Below are positions 49,253 through 58,349 of a DNA stretch of 64,000 nt, in pieces. The DNA lies in NCBI GenBank assembly GCA_963716445.1, contig OY970313.1, forward strand, positions 2,418,001 through 2,482,000, written 5' to 3'. The notes under the pieces are model-generated. The model was not told the DNA's origin. It saw only the letters and a list, made by a program, of their open reading frames with translations, and searched no databases. Positions within the stretch are counted from its first letter, which is position 1. The number at the start of each line of letters is the position of its first letter. The stretch is from JAAYBF01 sp963716445 (GTDB lineage: Bacteria; Actinomycetota; Thermoleophilia; Solirubrobacterales; Thermoleophilaceae). A program made the translations under genes and the position numbers.

Positions 49253-49822
49253 TTGTTCTTCGAGCAGCTCCTCTTCTTCGTCGCCGGCCTCGGCGCGCTC
49301 GCCGGCGCGCTCGGCGTCGTGACGCTGCGCAACCCGTTCTTCAGCGTGCTGGCGCTGGTCGCGCACCTGTTCTCGCTGGCGATCCTGTTCCTGCTGCTGA
49401 GCGCGGCGTTCCTCGCGGCGGCGCAGGTCGTCGTCTACGCGGGCGCCGTGATGGTGCTCTACGTGTTCGTCGTCGCATACGTCGGCGGCACCGACGAGCC
49501 GCTGCGGCCGGAGACCGGCGGCGTGGTCAGCTCGTTCGGGCCGCTGTTCGCCGCCGCGCTGCTGATCGAGCTGGCGATCGCCGTGATCGGGTCGTCGCTG
49601 TCGGCGCTCGACACGCGCGGCGCCGACGTCGGCGCGGGCTTCGGCTCGCCCGGCGAGATCGGCGAGCTGCTGCTGACGAAGTTCCTGCTGCCGTTCGAGG
49701 CGGCTTCGTTCCTGCTCCTGGTCGCCGCGGTCGGCGCGGTCGTTCTCGCCCGCAAGCGCCGCGGCCTCGCCGAGCCCGCCGACGCGATCTCCGTCGCGGA
49801 CGTGATGCGAGGTCCGGCATGA
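49253..49822 (+). CDS. nuoJ: NADH-quinone oxidoreductase subunit J
   Basis: A 189-residue membrane subunit with five TM helices. It has NPFFSVLALVAHLFSLAILF and the conserved YAGAVMVLYVFVVAYVGG, the helix with a pi-bulge that couples redox to pumping. TTG start at 49253 preceded by TAGGAGGA. A ~100-base gap with a hairpin follows before nuoK. Confidence 0.95.
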   Translation: MFFEQLLFFVAGLGALAGALGVVTLRNPFFSVLALVAHLFSLAILFLLLSAAFLAAAQVVVYAGAVMVLYVFVVAYVGGTDEPLRPETGGVVSSFGPLFAAALLIELAIAVIGSSLSALDTRGADVGAGFGSPGEIGELLLTKFLLPFEAASFLLLVAAVGAVVLARKRRGLAEPADAISVADVMRGPA

Positions 49823-49837
49823 GCACCCTTACCAGCC

Positions 49838-49878
49838 AGGTCGGCTTTTCCGACGTATGTCGTCTGAAAAGTCGACCT
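49838..49878 (+). promoter_or_regulatory. Long hairpin in the nuoJ-nuoK gap
   Basis: Read as RNA, AGGUCG pairs with CGACCU, a G-U pair follows, CUUUUC pairs with GAAAAG, and after a bulge CGAC pairs with GUCG around GUAU. The only sizeable gap in the nuo operon (nuoJ ends 49822, nuoK starts 49923) holds it. No T run follows, so it may be an RNA-processing or stability element rather than a terminator. Confidence 0.55.
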
Positions 49879-49922
49879 CACCGAGACAAGGCAGATCCAC
49901 GGCGAGTCGGAGGGCTGGACTA

Positions 49923-50222
49923 ATGGACGTCGCCTGGTTCGTCGTCCTGTCGGCGTTCATCTTCTGCATCGGGGCCGCCGGCGTGATGACGCGACGCAGC
50001 CCGCTCGTCGTGCTGCTCTGTCTCGAGCTGATGCTCAACGCCGGCAACCTCGCGCTGATCGCCTTCGCGCGGATGGTCGGCAACCAGGAGGGCCAGATCT
50101 TCGCGCTGATCGTGATGGTGGTCGCCGCCTGCGAGGTCGTGATCGGCCTCGGCGTGATCGTCGCGATGTACCGACGCCGGCTGCCGATCGACGTCGACGA
50201 GATGGCGGAGCTGCGCGGATGA
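49923..50222 (+). CDS. nuoK: NADH-quinone oxidoreductase subunit K
   Basis: A 99-residue Mrp-like membrane subunit with three TM helices. Two buried glutamates, in LCLELMLNAGNLALIAF and VAACEVVIGLGVIV, lie on the proton path. ATG 49923 with GGAGGG before it; length fits the family exactly. Confidence 0.97.
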   Translation: MDVAWFVVLSAFIFCIGAAGVMTRRSPLVVLLCLELMLNAGNLALIAFARMVGNQEGQIFALIVMVVAACEVVIGLGVIVAMYRRRLPIDVDEMAELRG

Positions 50223-52228
50223 CGCCGACGAGTTGGGGGTGGCTGGTGCTGGCGTTCCCGCTGGTCGGGACGGTCGCGATCGCGCTCGGCTGGCGGGTCT
50301 GGCCGGGCCGTGCGCCGGGCTGGATCGGCAGCGCGGCGATCCTCGGGTCGTTCGGGTCGTCGATCGCGATGCTGCTCGCGCTGCTCGACCGGCCCGAGGA
50401 GTCGCGCGTCTTAGTCGACTCCGCCTACACGTACGCGTCGACCGGTGGATTCGACGCCGGCATGGAGATCCTCGTCGATCCGCTGTCGGTGTTCATGTGC
50501 CTGGTGGTCTCGGGCGTGTCGTTCCTGATCCACCTCTACTCGGTCGCCTACATGGCCTCGGACCGCGGCTACACGCGCTTCTTCGCCTACCTCAACTTCT
50601 TCGTCTTCTCGATGCTGCTGCTGGTCCTCGCGGCGAACTTCTTGCTGCTGATCGTCGGCTGGGCGTTCGTCGGCGCGGCCTCCTACCTGCTGATCTCCTT
50701 CTGGTACCGGCGCGCAACCGCGACGGCCGCCGGCATCAAGGCGTTCGTGATCAACGTCGTCGGCGACGTCGGCCTGGTGATCGGCGCCTTCCTGCTCTTC
50801 GACGCGACCAACGCGCTCGACTTCGCGACCGTCTTCGAGCGCACGCCCGAGGTCTTTTCCAGCAACGACGGCCAGCTCGTCGCCGCCTGCCTGCTGCTGC
50901 TCGTCGGCGCGTTCGCGAAGTCGGCGCAGCTACCGCTGCACACCTGGCTGCCGGACGCGATGGAGGGCCCGACGCCGGTCTCGGCGCTGATCCACGCGGC
51001 GACGATGGTGACCGCGGGCGTCTACCTGATCGCGCGCATGCACCCGCTGTTCGAGCAGGCGCCCGCCGCCGCCGACATCAGCGCCGTGATCGGCGTTACG
51101 ACGCTGTTCGTCGCGGCGTCGATCGCGCTCGTCGTGACCGACCTCAAGCGCGTGATCGCCTACTCGACGATGTCGCAGATCGGCTACATGATCCTCGGCG
51201 TCTCGGTGTTCGCCTACGGCGCCGGCCTCTTCCACCTGATGACGCACGCCTTCTTCAAGGCGCTGCTGTTCATGGGCGCGGGCTCGGTGATCAGCGCGAT
51301 GGCGAGCGAGCAGTCGCTCGACCGGATGGGCGGCTTTCGCAAGGCGATGCCGTTCACCTACGTCACCTTCACGATCGGCGCGCTCGCGCTCGCCGGCTTC
51401 CCGCTGACGTCGGGCTTCTTCTCGAAGGACGAGATCCTCGCCTACACGCTCGATCGCGGCGGCTGGTTCGTCGTGCTGGGGATCGTCGGCTACGTCGCCG
51501 CGCTGATGACCGCCTTCTACGCCTTCCGGATGGTCTTCCGCGTCTTCCACGGCGAGTCGTGCCCGGAGGCGCGCGAGCTGGAGAGCGGCCACCTGGCCCA
51601 CGGCGACCCGGTCAACCCCGCGACCGGCGAGCCCGAGGACACCGACGTCGGCTTTCCCGGCCCGGCGCACCACGTCGCCGAGCGCGAGTCGGCGATGAAG
51701 GCCGCGATGGGGCCGCTCGCCTTCCTCGCGATCGTCGCCGGCGCGCTGCAGATCCCGGGGGTCACCGACGTGCTCGAGCACTTCCTCGAGCCGACCTTCG
51801 AGGGCTCGCGCTACGCCGACGTCCACCCGAGCGACTCGGCCGAGTACATCGGCCTCGCGGTCGGCGCGCTGATCTCGGTCGCCGGGATCGGGCTCGCGGC
51901 GTTGCTCTACCTGCGCCGGCCGGGGACGACCGCGCGGCTGCAGGAGCGCTTCGCCGGCGTCCATGCCCTGCTCGCCAACCGCTGGTACTTCGACGAGATC
52001 TACGCGCTGACGGTGGTGCGGCCGTTCGCCGCCGCCGGGCGCTTCGGCCGCACGGTGATCGAGAGCGCCTTCGTCCAGGGCGTGCTGGTCGACGGGACCG
52101 TCGGCCTCGTGCGCGCCGGCAGCTCGTTCGCCCGCTCGATCCAGACCGGCGAGCTGCGCGCCTACGCCGCGCTGCTGCTGGCCGGCGTCAGCGGCCTGCT
52201 CCTCTACTTCCTGATCGTGGCGAGCTGA
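50219..52228 (+). CDS. nuoL: NADH-quinone oxidoreductase subunit L
   Basis: A 669-residue antiporter-like proton-pumping subunit. It has LLLIVGWAFVGAASYLLISF, KSAQLPLHTWLPDAMEGPTP with the channel lysine and the conserved HAATMVTAGVYLIARM, and the long C-terminal lateral helix with flanking TM helices. A hydrophilic insert around residues 445-500 is longer than usual. ATGA overlap with nuoK. Confidence 0.97.
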   Translation: MTPTSWGWLVLAFPLVGTVAIALGWRVWPGRAPGWIGSAAILGSFGSSIAMLLALLDRPEESRVLVDSAYTYASTGGFDAGMEILVDPLSVFMCLVVSGVSFLIHLYSVAYMASDRGYTRFFAYLNFFVFSMLLLVLAANFLLLIVGWAFVGAASYLLISFWYRRATATAAGIKAFVINVVGDVGLVIGAFLLFDATNALDFATVFERTPEVFSSNDGQLVAACLLLLVGAFAKSAQLPLHTWLPDAMEGPTPVSALIHAATMVTAGVYLIARMHPLFEQAPAAADISAVIGVTTLFVAASIALVVTDLKRVIAYSTMSQIGYMILGVSVFAYGAGLFHLMTHAFFKALLFMGAGSVISAMASEQSLDRMGGFRKAMPFTYVTFTIGALALAGFPLTSGFFSKDEILAYTLDRGGWFVVLGIVGYVAALMTAFYAFRMVFRVFHGESCPEARELESGHLAHGDPVNPATGEPEDTDVGFPGPAHHVAERESAMKAAMGPLAFLAIVAGALQIPGVTDVLEHFLEPTFEGSRYADVHPSDSAEYIGLAVGALISVAGIGLAALLYLRRPGTTARLQERFAGVHALLANRWYFDEIYALTVVRPFAAAGRFGRTVIESAFVQGVLVDGTVGLVRAGSSFARSIQTGELRAYAALLLAGVSGLLLYFLIVAS

Positions 52229-52232
52229 TCGC

Positions 52233-53828
52233 GTGCTGACGATCCACCTCAGCATCGTGCTGTTCCTGCCGCTGGCGGCCGCGCTGCTCGCGGCGTTCCT
52301 GCCCGCACGGATCGGCCGCTGGGTGGTCGTGGCCGGCAGCGTCGGCGTGCTCGGCTACGCGATCGCGCTGATCGCCGACTTCCCGCGCGGCGCCGACGGG
52401 CTCCAGTACGTCACCGACGAGGCCTGGATCTCCGAGCTGGGGATCCGCTACCAGCTCGGCGTCGACGGCCTCAACCTCTTCCTTGTCGCGCTGACCGCGC
52501 TGCTGTGGGTTCCGGCGATGTGGTGGTCGGCGGTGCGCGAGACCGACCGACAGAAGCTGTTCATGTTCCACATGGCGCTCGCCGAGACGGCGGTGCTCGG
52601 CGCGTTCCTCGCCCAGGACCTCGCGCTGTTCGTCGTCTTCTTCGACCTGATGCTGGTGCCGTTCTACTTCCTGATCGGCGGCTGGGGGATCGGCGACCGC
52701 GTCGCCGCGACGACGAAGTTCGTCATCTACACGCTCGTCGGCTCGCTGCTGATGCTCGCCGGCGCGGTGGCGCTCGGCGTGCTGACGGCCTCGGAGACCG
52801 GCAACGACCTGACCTTCTCGATCGCCGCCCTGGCCGAGAGCCCGCTGCCCGAGGGCACGCAGCAGTGGATCTTCTGCCTGTTCGCGCTCGCCTTCCTCGT
52901 CAAGGCGCCGGCGTTCCCGCTCCACGGCTGGGTCGTCGACACCTACCGCGCGACGCCGACGCCGGTGCTCGTCGTGCTCTCGGCGGTCCTATCGAAGGTC
53001 GGCGTCTACGCCTTCCTGCGGATCGTGCTGCCGGTGATGCCCGACGCCTCGGTCCACTTCCAGGACGCGATCCTCGTGATCGCGGTCTTCTCGATCCTCT
53101 ACGGCTCGGTGCTCGCGTTCTCGCAGGACGAGCCGCGGCTGGTGCTCGCCTACTCGTCGATCGCCCAGCTCGGCTTCATCACGCTGGGGATCTTCGCGAT
53201 CGACGACCTCGGCGCCCAGGGCGCGGTGATCCAGATGGTCAACCACGGCCTGGTCGTCGCGGCGCTGCTGTTCGTCATCGCCGTGCTCACGGCGCGCGCC
53301 GGCGGCTCGCCGTCGCTCGAGCAGATGGGCGGGATGGCCCTGCGCGCGCCCGTGCTCGCCGTGCTGTTCCTGGTCGTCACGTTCGCGACGCTGGCGATGC
53401 CCGGCTCGCCGAACTTCGTCGGCGAGATCCTGATCCTCTTCGGCGCGCTCGAGGACAAGCTGGCGTTCGGGCTCGTGGCGAGCGTCGGCGTCGCGCTGGC
53501 CGCCGTGTACGCGATCCGGCTGCTCCAGAAGTCGATGCACAACCGGTCGGGCCCGCGGACGGACGTCGACGACCGGGCCAGCGGTCACGACCTCGCGCGG
53601 CTCGACCTCGGCGCCATCGCACCGCTCGCGGCGGTCATCGTCGCGCTCGGCGTCTACCCCCAGCTGATCCTCGACCGGACCGAGGAGGCGACGACGGCGA
53701 AGATCGCGGCCGCGGCCGAGCAGTCGGGCGGGCAGACCGCCGAGCGTCCGCACACCGGCGACCGCACCGACCCCACGGCCGGCGAGTCGCCGCCCGAGTC
53801 CCATCCCGAGGTCTCGGTGATCCGATGA
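52233..53828 (+). CDS. nuoM: NADH-quinone oxidoreductase subunit M
   Basis: A 531-residue antiporter-like subunit with about 14 TM helices. Conserved FDLMLVPFYFLIGGWG, LVKAPAFPLHGWVVDTYRAT with the pump lysine, and AYSSIAQLGFITLGIF. A disordered acidic C-terminus follows residue ~495. GTG start four bases after nuoL. Confidence 0.97.
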   Translation: MLTIHLSIVLFLPLAAALLAAFLPARIGRWVVVAGSVGVLGYAIALIADFPRGADGLQYVTDEAWISELGIRYQLGVDGLNLFLVALTALLWVPAMWWSAVRETDRQKLFMFHMALAETAVLGAFLAQDLALFVVFFDLMLVPFYFLIGGWGIGDRVAATTKFVIYTLVGSLLMLAGAVALGVLTASETGNDLTFSIAALAESPLPEGTQQWIFCLFALAFLVKAPAFPLHGWVVDTYRATPTPVLVVLSAVLSKVGVYAFLRIVLPVMPDASVHFQDAILVIAVFSILYGSVLAFSQDEPRLVLAYSSIAQLGFITLGIFAIDDLGAQGAVIQMVNHGLVVAALLFVIAVLTARAGGSPSLEQMGGMALRAPVLAVLFLVVTFATLAMPGSPNFVGEILILFGALEDKLAFGLVASVGVALAAVYAIRLLQKSMHNRSGPRTDVDDRASGHDLARLDLGAIAPLAAVIVALGVYPQLILDRTEEATTAKIAAAAEQSGGQTAERPHTGDRTDPTAGESPPESHPEVSVIR

Positions 53829-55363
53829 TCGACGTCCTCGCCGCCGTCAAGGCGCCGGAGATCGACTACCAGGGCCTGGCGCCCGTGTTCGCCACCGGCG
53901 GCGGCGCGATCGTCGTCCTGATCGCGGGGCTCTTCCCCGGCCGCGGCGTGCAGCGCGTCCTACTGCCACTGCTGGCCGCGGCCGCGCTCGTCGTCGCGAT
54001 CGTCTTCAGCGTCGTCAACTGGGAGCCGGGCGACAGCGCGCCGATCGTCTCGGGCGCGCTCGCGATCGACACGCTGGCGCTCTTCATATCGATCGTCTTC
54101 TACGTCACCGGCCTCGTCGCGATCGCGCTGTCGCTGCGCTCGCCGGCCGTCGACGAGGCCGGCGCGGGCGAGTACCTCTGCCTGCTGCTCTCCTCGATCG
54201 CTGGGATGACCGTGCTCGCCGGCGCCGAGAACCTCGTGACGCTGTTCGTCGGGCTCGAGCTGCTCTCGATCCCGCTCTACGTCCTCTGCGCCGCCCAGGT
54301 GCGCGACCGCCGCTCGCTCGAGGCCGGGCTCAAGTACCTCGTGATCGGCTCGGTCGGCTCGGCGACGCTGCTCTACGGCCTTGCGTTCGTCTACGGCGCG
54401 ACCGGCAGCACGGACCTCGACGGCATCGCCCGCGCGATCGGCGACAGCGTCGGCGCGGGCGACCCGCTGCTGCTCACCGGCGTCGCGCTGGCGGTCGTTG
54501 GCCTCGGCTTCAAGGCCTCGGTCGCCCCCTTCCACCAGTGGACGCCCGACGTGTACCAGGGCGCCCCGACGCCGATCACGGCCTTTATGGCCGTCGCCAC
54601 CAAGGCCGCCGCCTTCGCGATCCTGCTGCGGCTGATGGGCCACGCCTTCCCGGAGCTCCAGGACGACTGGGCGCCGGCGCTCGCGGCGCTGGCGACGGTC
54701 ACGATCGTCGTCGGCAACGTCGGCGCGATCGGCCAGCGCTCGCTCAAGCGCCTGCTCGCCTGGTCGGGCGTCGCTCAGGCCGGCTACATGCTCGCCGGCG
54801 TCGTCGTCGGGACGAAGCTCGGCCTGCAGGCGACTGCCTTCTACTTCGCCGCCTACCTCGTGATGAACGTCGCCGCCTTCGCCGTCGTCGTCGCCCGCGA
54901 GCGGGTCTCCGAGCACGGCGACGACATCGAGTCGCTGCGCGACCTCAGCCGCGCCGCGCCGCTGCTCGCCTGGCCGATGACGATCGCGATGCTCGCCCTC
55001 GCCGGCTTCCCCGCCACCGCCGGCTTCATCGGGAAGTTCTACTTGATCGACGCCTCGGTGGCCGGCGACTACGCCTGGCTCGGGATCGCGATCGTGATCG
55101 GCTCGATGATCTCGCTCGTCTACTACCTGCGCGTCGTCGCCGTCATGTGGATGGACCGCCTCGAGGTCACCCTCCCCACCGTCCCGCCGCGCACCGCCAA
55201 GCCCGTCTCCGGCTGGTCCCCCGAGGCCGACCCCCGCGCCCAGCCAGAGGTCACCGCCATCGCCCTGATCGCCGCCGCCGCGACCATCGCCCTCGGCATC
55301 GTCCCCTCACCGCTCTTCGACGTCGTCCGCGACGTCGGCGGCTCACTCTCCTCCCTGCTGTAG
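53825..55363 (+). CDS. nuoN: NADH-quinone oxidoreductase subunit N
   Basis: A 512-residue antiporter-like subunit. Conserved LFVGLELLSIPLYVLCA, YLVIGSVGSATLLYG, KASVAPFHQWTPDVYQGAPT and LAWSGVAQAGYMLAGV. It is the last gene of the operon, ATGA-coupled to nuoM. No clear terminator is visible; a hairpin element follows 28 bases later. Confidence 0.97.
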   Translation: MIDVLAAVKAPEIDYQGLAPVFATGGGAIVVLIAGLFPGRGVQRVLLPLLAAAALVVAIVFSVVNWEPGDSAPIVSGALAIDTLALFISIVFYVTGLVAIALSLRSPAVDEAGAGEYLCLLLSSIAGMTVLAGAENLVTLFVGLELLSIPLYVLCAAQVRDRRSLEAGLKYLVIGSVGSATLLYGLAFVYGATGSTDLDGIARAIGDSVGAGDPLLLTGVALAVVGLGFKASVAPFHQWTPDVYQGAPTPITAFMAVATKAAAFAILLRLMGHAFPELQDDWAPALAALATVTIVVGNVGAIGQRSLKRLLAWSGVAQAGYMLAGVVVGTKLGLQATAFYFAAYLVMNVAAFAVVVARERVSEHGDDIESLRDLSRAAPLLAWPMTIAMLALAGFPATAGFIGKFYLIDASVAGDYAWLGIAIVIGSMISLVYYLRVVAVMWMDRLEVTLPTVPPRTAKPVSGWSPEADPRAQPEVTAIALIAAAATIALGIVPSPLFDVVRDVGGSLSSLL

Positions 55364-55390
55364 CCAGAACCTGCGCCGCCCGGGCTCGAG

Positions 55391-55428
55391 TGGAAGGTTG
55401 ACTGGGCTCCAGCCCATGCAAAGTTCCA
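55391..55428. repeat. Second copy of the dispersed hairpin element
   Basis: TGGAA...TTGACT-GGGCT-CC-AGCCC-ATGCAA...TTCCA, an imperfect 18-bp stem with 2-base loop. It resembles the central hairpin at 38658-38707 (GAGTGGAA start, GGGCT core, GTTCCA end). It lies just after nuoN and may serve as its transcript end. Confidence 0.6.
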
Positions 55429-55521
55429 GCCGTCGCCCAGCGATCCGGCCGCGACGCCCGTGGACCTGGGTCCAGCCGGGCGATAGGTTCCAGACAAGGC
55501 ACCGATGAGGACTGGAGAGCG

Positions 55522-57048
55522 ATGAACCTGGCGAGCATCCTGATCGACGCGGCCGAGCGGAGCCCGGAGAAGGTGGCGGTGAAGCTCGACGACGTCGAGC
55601 TGAGCTACGCGGCGCTGAACGAGGGCAGCGCGCGGGCCGCCGGGATGCTGAAGGCCGCCGGTATCGGGCCGGGCGATCGGGTCGGGATCATGCTGCCGAA
55701 CGTCCCCTACTTCCCGGTCGCCTACTACGGCGTGCTGCGGCTGGGTGCGGTCGTGGTGCCGATGAACGTGCTGCTGAAGGGGCGTGAGGTCAAGTACTAC
55801 CTCGAGGATCCGGGCGCGAAGGCGCTGATCGCCTGGCACGGGTTCGCCGAGGCCGCCGAGGAGGGGGCGCGAGACCTCGACGTCGAGACGTTCGTCGTCA
55901 CGCCGGGCGAGTTCGAGCGGCAGCTCGGCGCCGCCGAGCCGGTGCACGAGGTCGTCGACCGAGACGAGCGGGACACGGCGGTGATCCTCTACACGTCGGG
56001 CACCACCGGCAGCCCGAAGGGTGCCGAGCTGACGCAGGCGAACATGCTGACCAACTGCGAGGTCTCGACCGAGTCGGTGATCGGGGTGACCGAGGACGAC
56101 CGTCTGCTGGGCGCGCTGCCGCTGTTCCACTCCTTCGGCCAGACCTGCACGATGAACGTCGCGATCAACGCGCGGGCGATGGTGTCGCTGATCCCGCGCT
56201 TCGACCCGGTCAAGGCGCTGGAGATCCTCGAGCGCGACCGGATCACGGTCTTCGAGGGCGTCCCGACGATGTACAACGCGATGCTCGCCGTCCCCGACCG
56301 CGAGCGCTACGACATTTCGTCGCTGCGCGTCTGCGTCTCCGGCGGCGCGTCGCTGCCGGTCGAGACGCTACGGGCGTTCGAGGAGGCTTTCGATTGCAAG
56401 ATCCTCGAGGGCTACGGGCTGTCCGAGACCTCGCCCGTCGCCTCCTTCAACCACCCGCACAAGGAGCGCAAGGCCGGCTCGATCGGCACCCCGATCGAGG
56501 GCGTCGAGATGAAGGCGATCGACGACGACGGCAACGAGGTCGCCCAGGGCGAGCCCGGCGAGATCGCGATCCGCGGCCACAACGTGATGAAGGGCTACTG
56601 GCGGCGCCCCGACGCCACCGCCGAGTCGATCGACGCCGACGGCTGGTTCAAGACCGGCGACGTCGCGACCGTCGACGAGGACGGCTACTTCTTCATCGTC
56701 GACCGCAAGAAGGACATGATCATCCGCGGCGGCTACAACGTCTACCCGCGCGAGATCGAGGAGGTCCTCTTCGCCCACCCCGCCGTCCTCGAGGCAGCCG
56801 TCGTCGGCATCCCCCACGACGAGCTCGGCGAGGAGGTCGGCGCCGCCGTCGTCCTCAACCAGGGCCAGGACGCCAGCGCCGACGACATCCGCGACTACTG
56901 CAAGAACGAGGTCGCCGCCTACAAGTACCCCCGCCACATCTGGTTCCTCGACGACCTCCCCAAGGGCCCGACGGGCAAGATCCTCAAGCGGGAGATAGAG
57001 AAGCCGGCCGGGGGACTCGCGTCCCCCGGAACCCCCGCGCGGGACTGA
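55522..57048 (+). CDS. Long-chain fatty-acid-CoA ligase (AMP-binding family)
   Basis: A 508-residue ANL-superfamily enzyme. The P-loop-like A3 motif is YTSGTTGSPKGAE, A5 is EGYGLSETSPV, A7 is WFKTGDVA, A8 DRKKDMIIRGGYNVYPREIE, and the A10 lysine is in GPTGKILKRE. It forms acyl-AMP and then acyl-CoA. It has ACTGGAGAG before the ATG. The overall pattern, including LPLFHSFGQTCTMN, fits medium/long-chain acyl-CoA synthetases. It stands alone. The chain preference cannot be read from the sequence. Confidence 0.92.
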   Translation: MNLASILIDAAERSPEKVAVKLDDVELSYAALNEGSARAAGMLKAAGIGPGDRVGIMLPNVPYFPVAYYGVLRLGAVVVPMNVLLKGREVKYYLEDPGAKALIAWHGFAEAAEEGARDLDVETFVVTPGEFERQLGAAEPVHEVVDRDERDTAVILYTSGTTGSPKGAELTQANMLTNCEVSTESVIGVTEDDRLLGALPLFHSFGQTCTMNVAINARAMVSLIPRFDPVKALEILERDRITVFEGVPTMYNAMLAVPDRERYDISSLRVCVSGGASLPVETLRAFEEAFDCKILEGYGLSETSPVASFNHPHKERKAGSIGTPIEGVEMKAIDDDGNEVAQGEPGEIAIRGHNVMKGYWRRPDATAESIDADGWFKTGDVATVDEDGYFFIVDRKKDMIIRGGYNVYPREIEEVLFAHPAVLEAAVVGIPHDELGEEVGAAVVLNQGQDASADDIRDYCKNEVAAYKYPRHIWFLDDLPKGPTGKILKREIEKPAGGLASPGTPARD

Positions 57049-57142
57049 TCTGCCGACGGCTCCAGTGAGGGCTCCTCCGACGCGTTGGTCTGCCGTCGGC
57101 TCCGGCGAGGGCGCGGGCTGGTCTCCGCCGGCTCCAGCGGGG
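57047..57142 (+). repeat. Three imperfect tandem repeats
   Basis: Units near 57047, 57087 and 57120 share GGTCTGCCGNCGGCTCC followed by GGCGAGGG-like sequence, with spacing 40 then 33 bases. They fill the gap between two converging genes. A perfect hairpin CCGGGGGAC/GTCCCCCGG at 57008-57029 lies inside the end of the ligase gene and may terminate it. Confidence 0.5.
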
Positions 57143-57153
57143 ATCCGCCGGAG

Positions 57154-58257
57154 CTAGAACTGTATGACACTTCTTATGCCATCTTGGGCCTGCATGAGGT
57201 CGAAGCCGCGGTTGACCTCGTCGAGGGTCAGGCGGTGGGAGATCAGCGGGTCGACGTCGATCTCGCCGTTGAGGTAGCGCTCGACGAGCTGGGGGACCTG
57301 GTCGCGTCCCTTGAGGCCGCCGAACGAGGAGCCGGCGACGCGGCGGCCGGTGATCAACAGGCGCGGGACGATGTCGAGCGTCTCGCCCTTGCCGGCGACG
57401 CCGGCGACCGTGCAGAGCCCCCAGCCCATCCGCGCCGCCTCGACGGCCTGGCGCATCACGTCGACGTTCCCGGTCGCCTCGAACGTGTAGTCGGCGCCGA
57501 AGCCGCCGGTCATCTCGACGACCCGGTCGACGGTGTCGTCGCCGGCGACCAGGGTGTCCGTCGCGCCCTGGCCGCGCGCCAGCTCGAGCCGGTCGGGCGA
57601 GAGGTCGACGCAGACGATCCGCTCCGCGCCCTGGAGCCGGCAGCCGGCGACCGCGCCGAGCCCGACGAGGCCCGCGCCGAACACGACGCAGGTCGAGCCG
57701 GGCACGACCTGAGCCGTGTTCATCGCCGCGCCGAGACCGGTCGACAGCCCGCAGGCGAAGACGCACGTGCGGTCGGGATCGGCCTCCGGGTTGACGACCG
57801 CCAGCGCGATCTCCGGCATCACGGTGTACTCGGCGAACGTCGACGTGCCCATGAAGTGCCGGATGCGCTCGCCGTCGCGCACGAGGCGGGTCGTGCCGTC
57901 GGGCAGGTGGCCCTCGTTCTGCTGCTCGCGGATCGCCAGGCAGAGGTTGGTGCGCGGGCTGAGGCAGTGCACGCACTCGCCGCACTGCGGTGAGAACAGC
58001 GTGACGACGCGGTCGCCCTCGCGGACGAGCGCCACGCCCTCGCCGACCTTCTCCACGACGCCCGCGCCCTCATGGCCCAGCACCGTCGGCGCGTAGCCCG
58101 AGGGGTCGGCGCCCGACGCCGTGTAGAGGTCGGTGTGGCAGACGCCGCACGCCTCGAGCCGCACCAGCACCTCGCCGGCCCGCGGCTCCTCGAGCTCGAC
58201 CTCCTGCACGACCAGGGGGCTGCCGAACTCCTCCAGCACCGCCGCGCGCATCCTCAT
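57154..58257 (-). CDS. Zinc-dependent alcohol dehydrogenase (class III/FrmA-like)
   Basis: A 367-residue MDR enzyme. Catalytic zinc ligands: Cys and His in GVCHTDLY and GHEGAG, and the later Cys; structural zinc CGECVHCLSPRTNLC. Rossmann motif GAGLVGLGAV, with D in IVCVDLSPDRLELA selecting NAD. It resembles class III/formaldehyde- or mycothiol-linked and broad alcohol dehydrogenases of actinobacteria; which alcohol is not clear. ATG 58257 is preferred since GGAGATCG lies before it. Confidence 0.9.
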   Translation of the reverse strand: MRMRAAVLEEFGSPLVVQEVELEEPRAGEVLVRLEACGVCHTDLYTASGADPSGYAPTVLGHEGAGVVEKVGEGVALVREGDRVVTLFSPQCGECVHCLSPRTNLCLAIREQQNEGHLPDGTTRLVRDGERIRHFMGTSTFAEYTVMPEIALAVVNPEADPDRTCVFACGLSTGLGAAMNTAQVVPGSTCVVFGAGLVGLGAVAGCRLQGAERIVCVDLSPDRLELARGQGATDTLVAGDDTVDRVVEMTGGFGADYTFEATGNVDVMRQAVEAARMGWGLCTVAGVAGKGETLDIVPRLLITGRRVAGSSFGGLKGRDQVPQLVERYLNGEIDVDPLISHRLTLDEVNRGFDLMQAQDGIRSVIQF

Positions 58258-58349
58258 CCCGCTCGATCTCCTCTGCTCGGTCGGAGCCGATCGTAGCCGT
58301 GAGCGGATTCGATGCTTCCGAGCGACGATCGCGGGGTAGGCTCGACACC

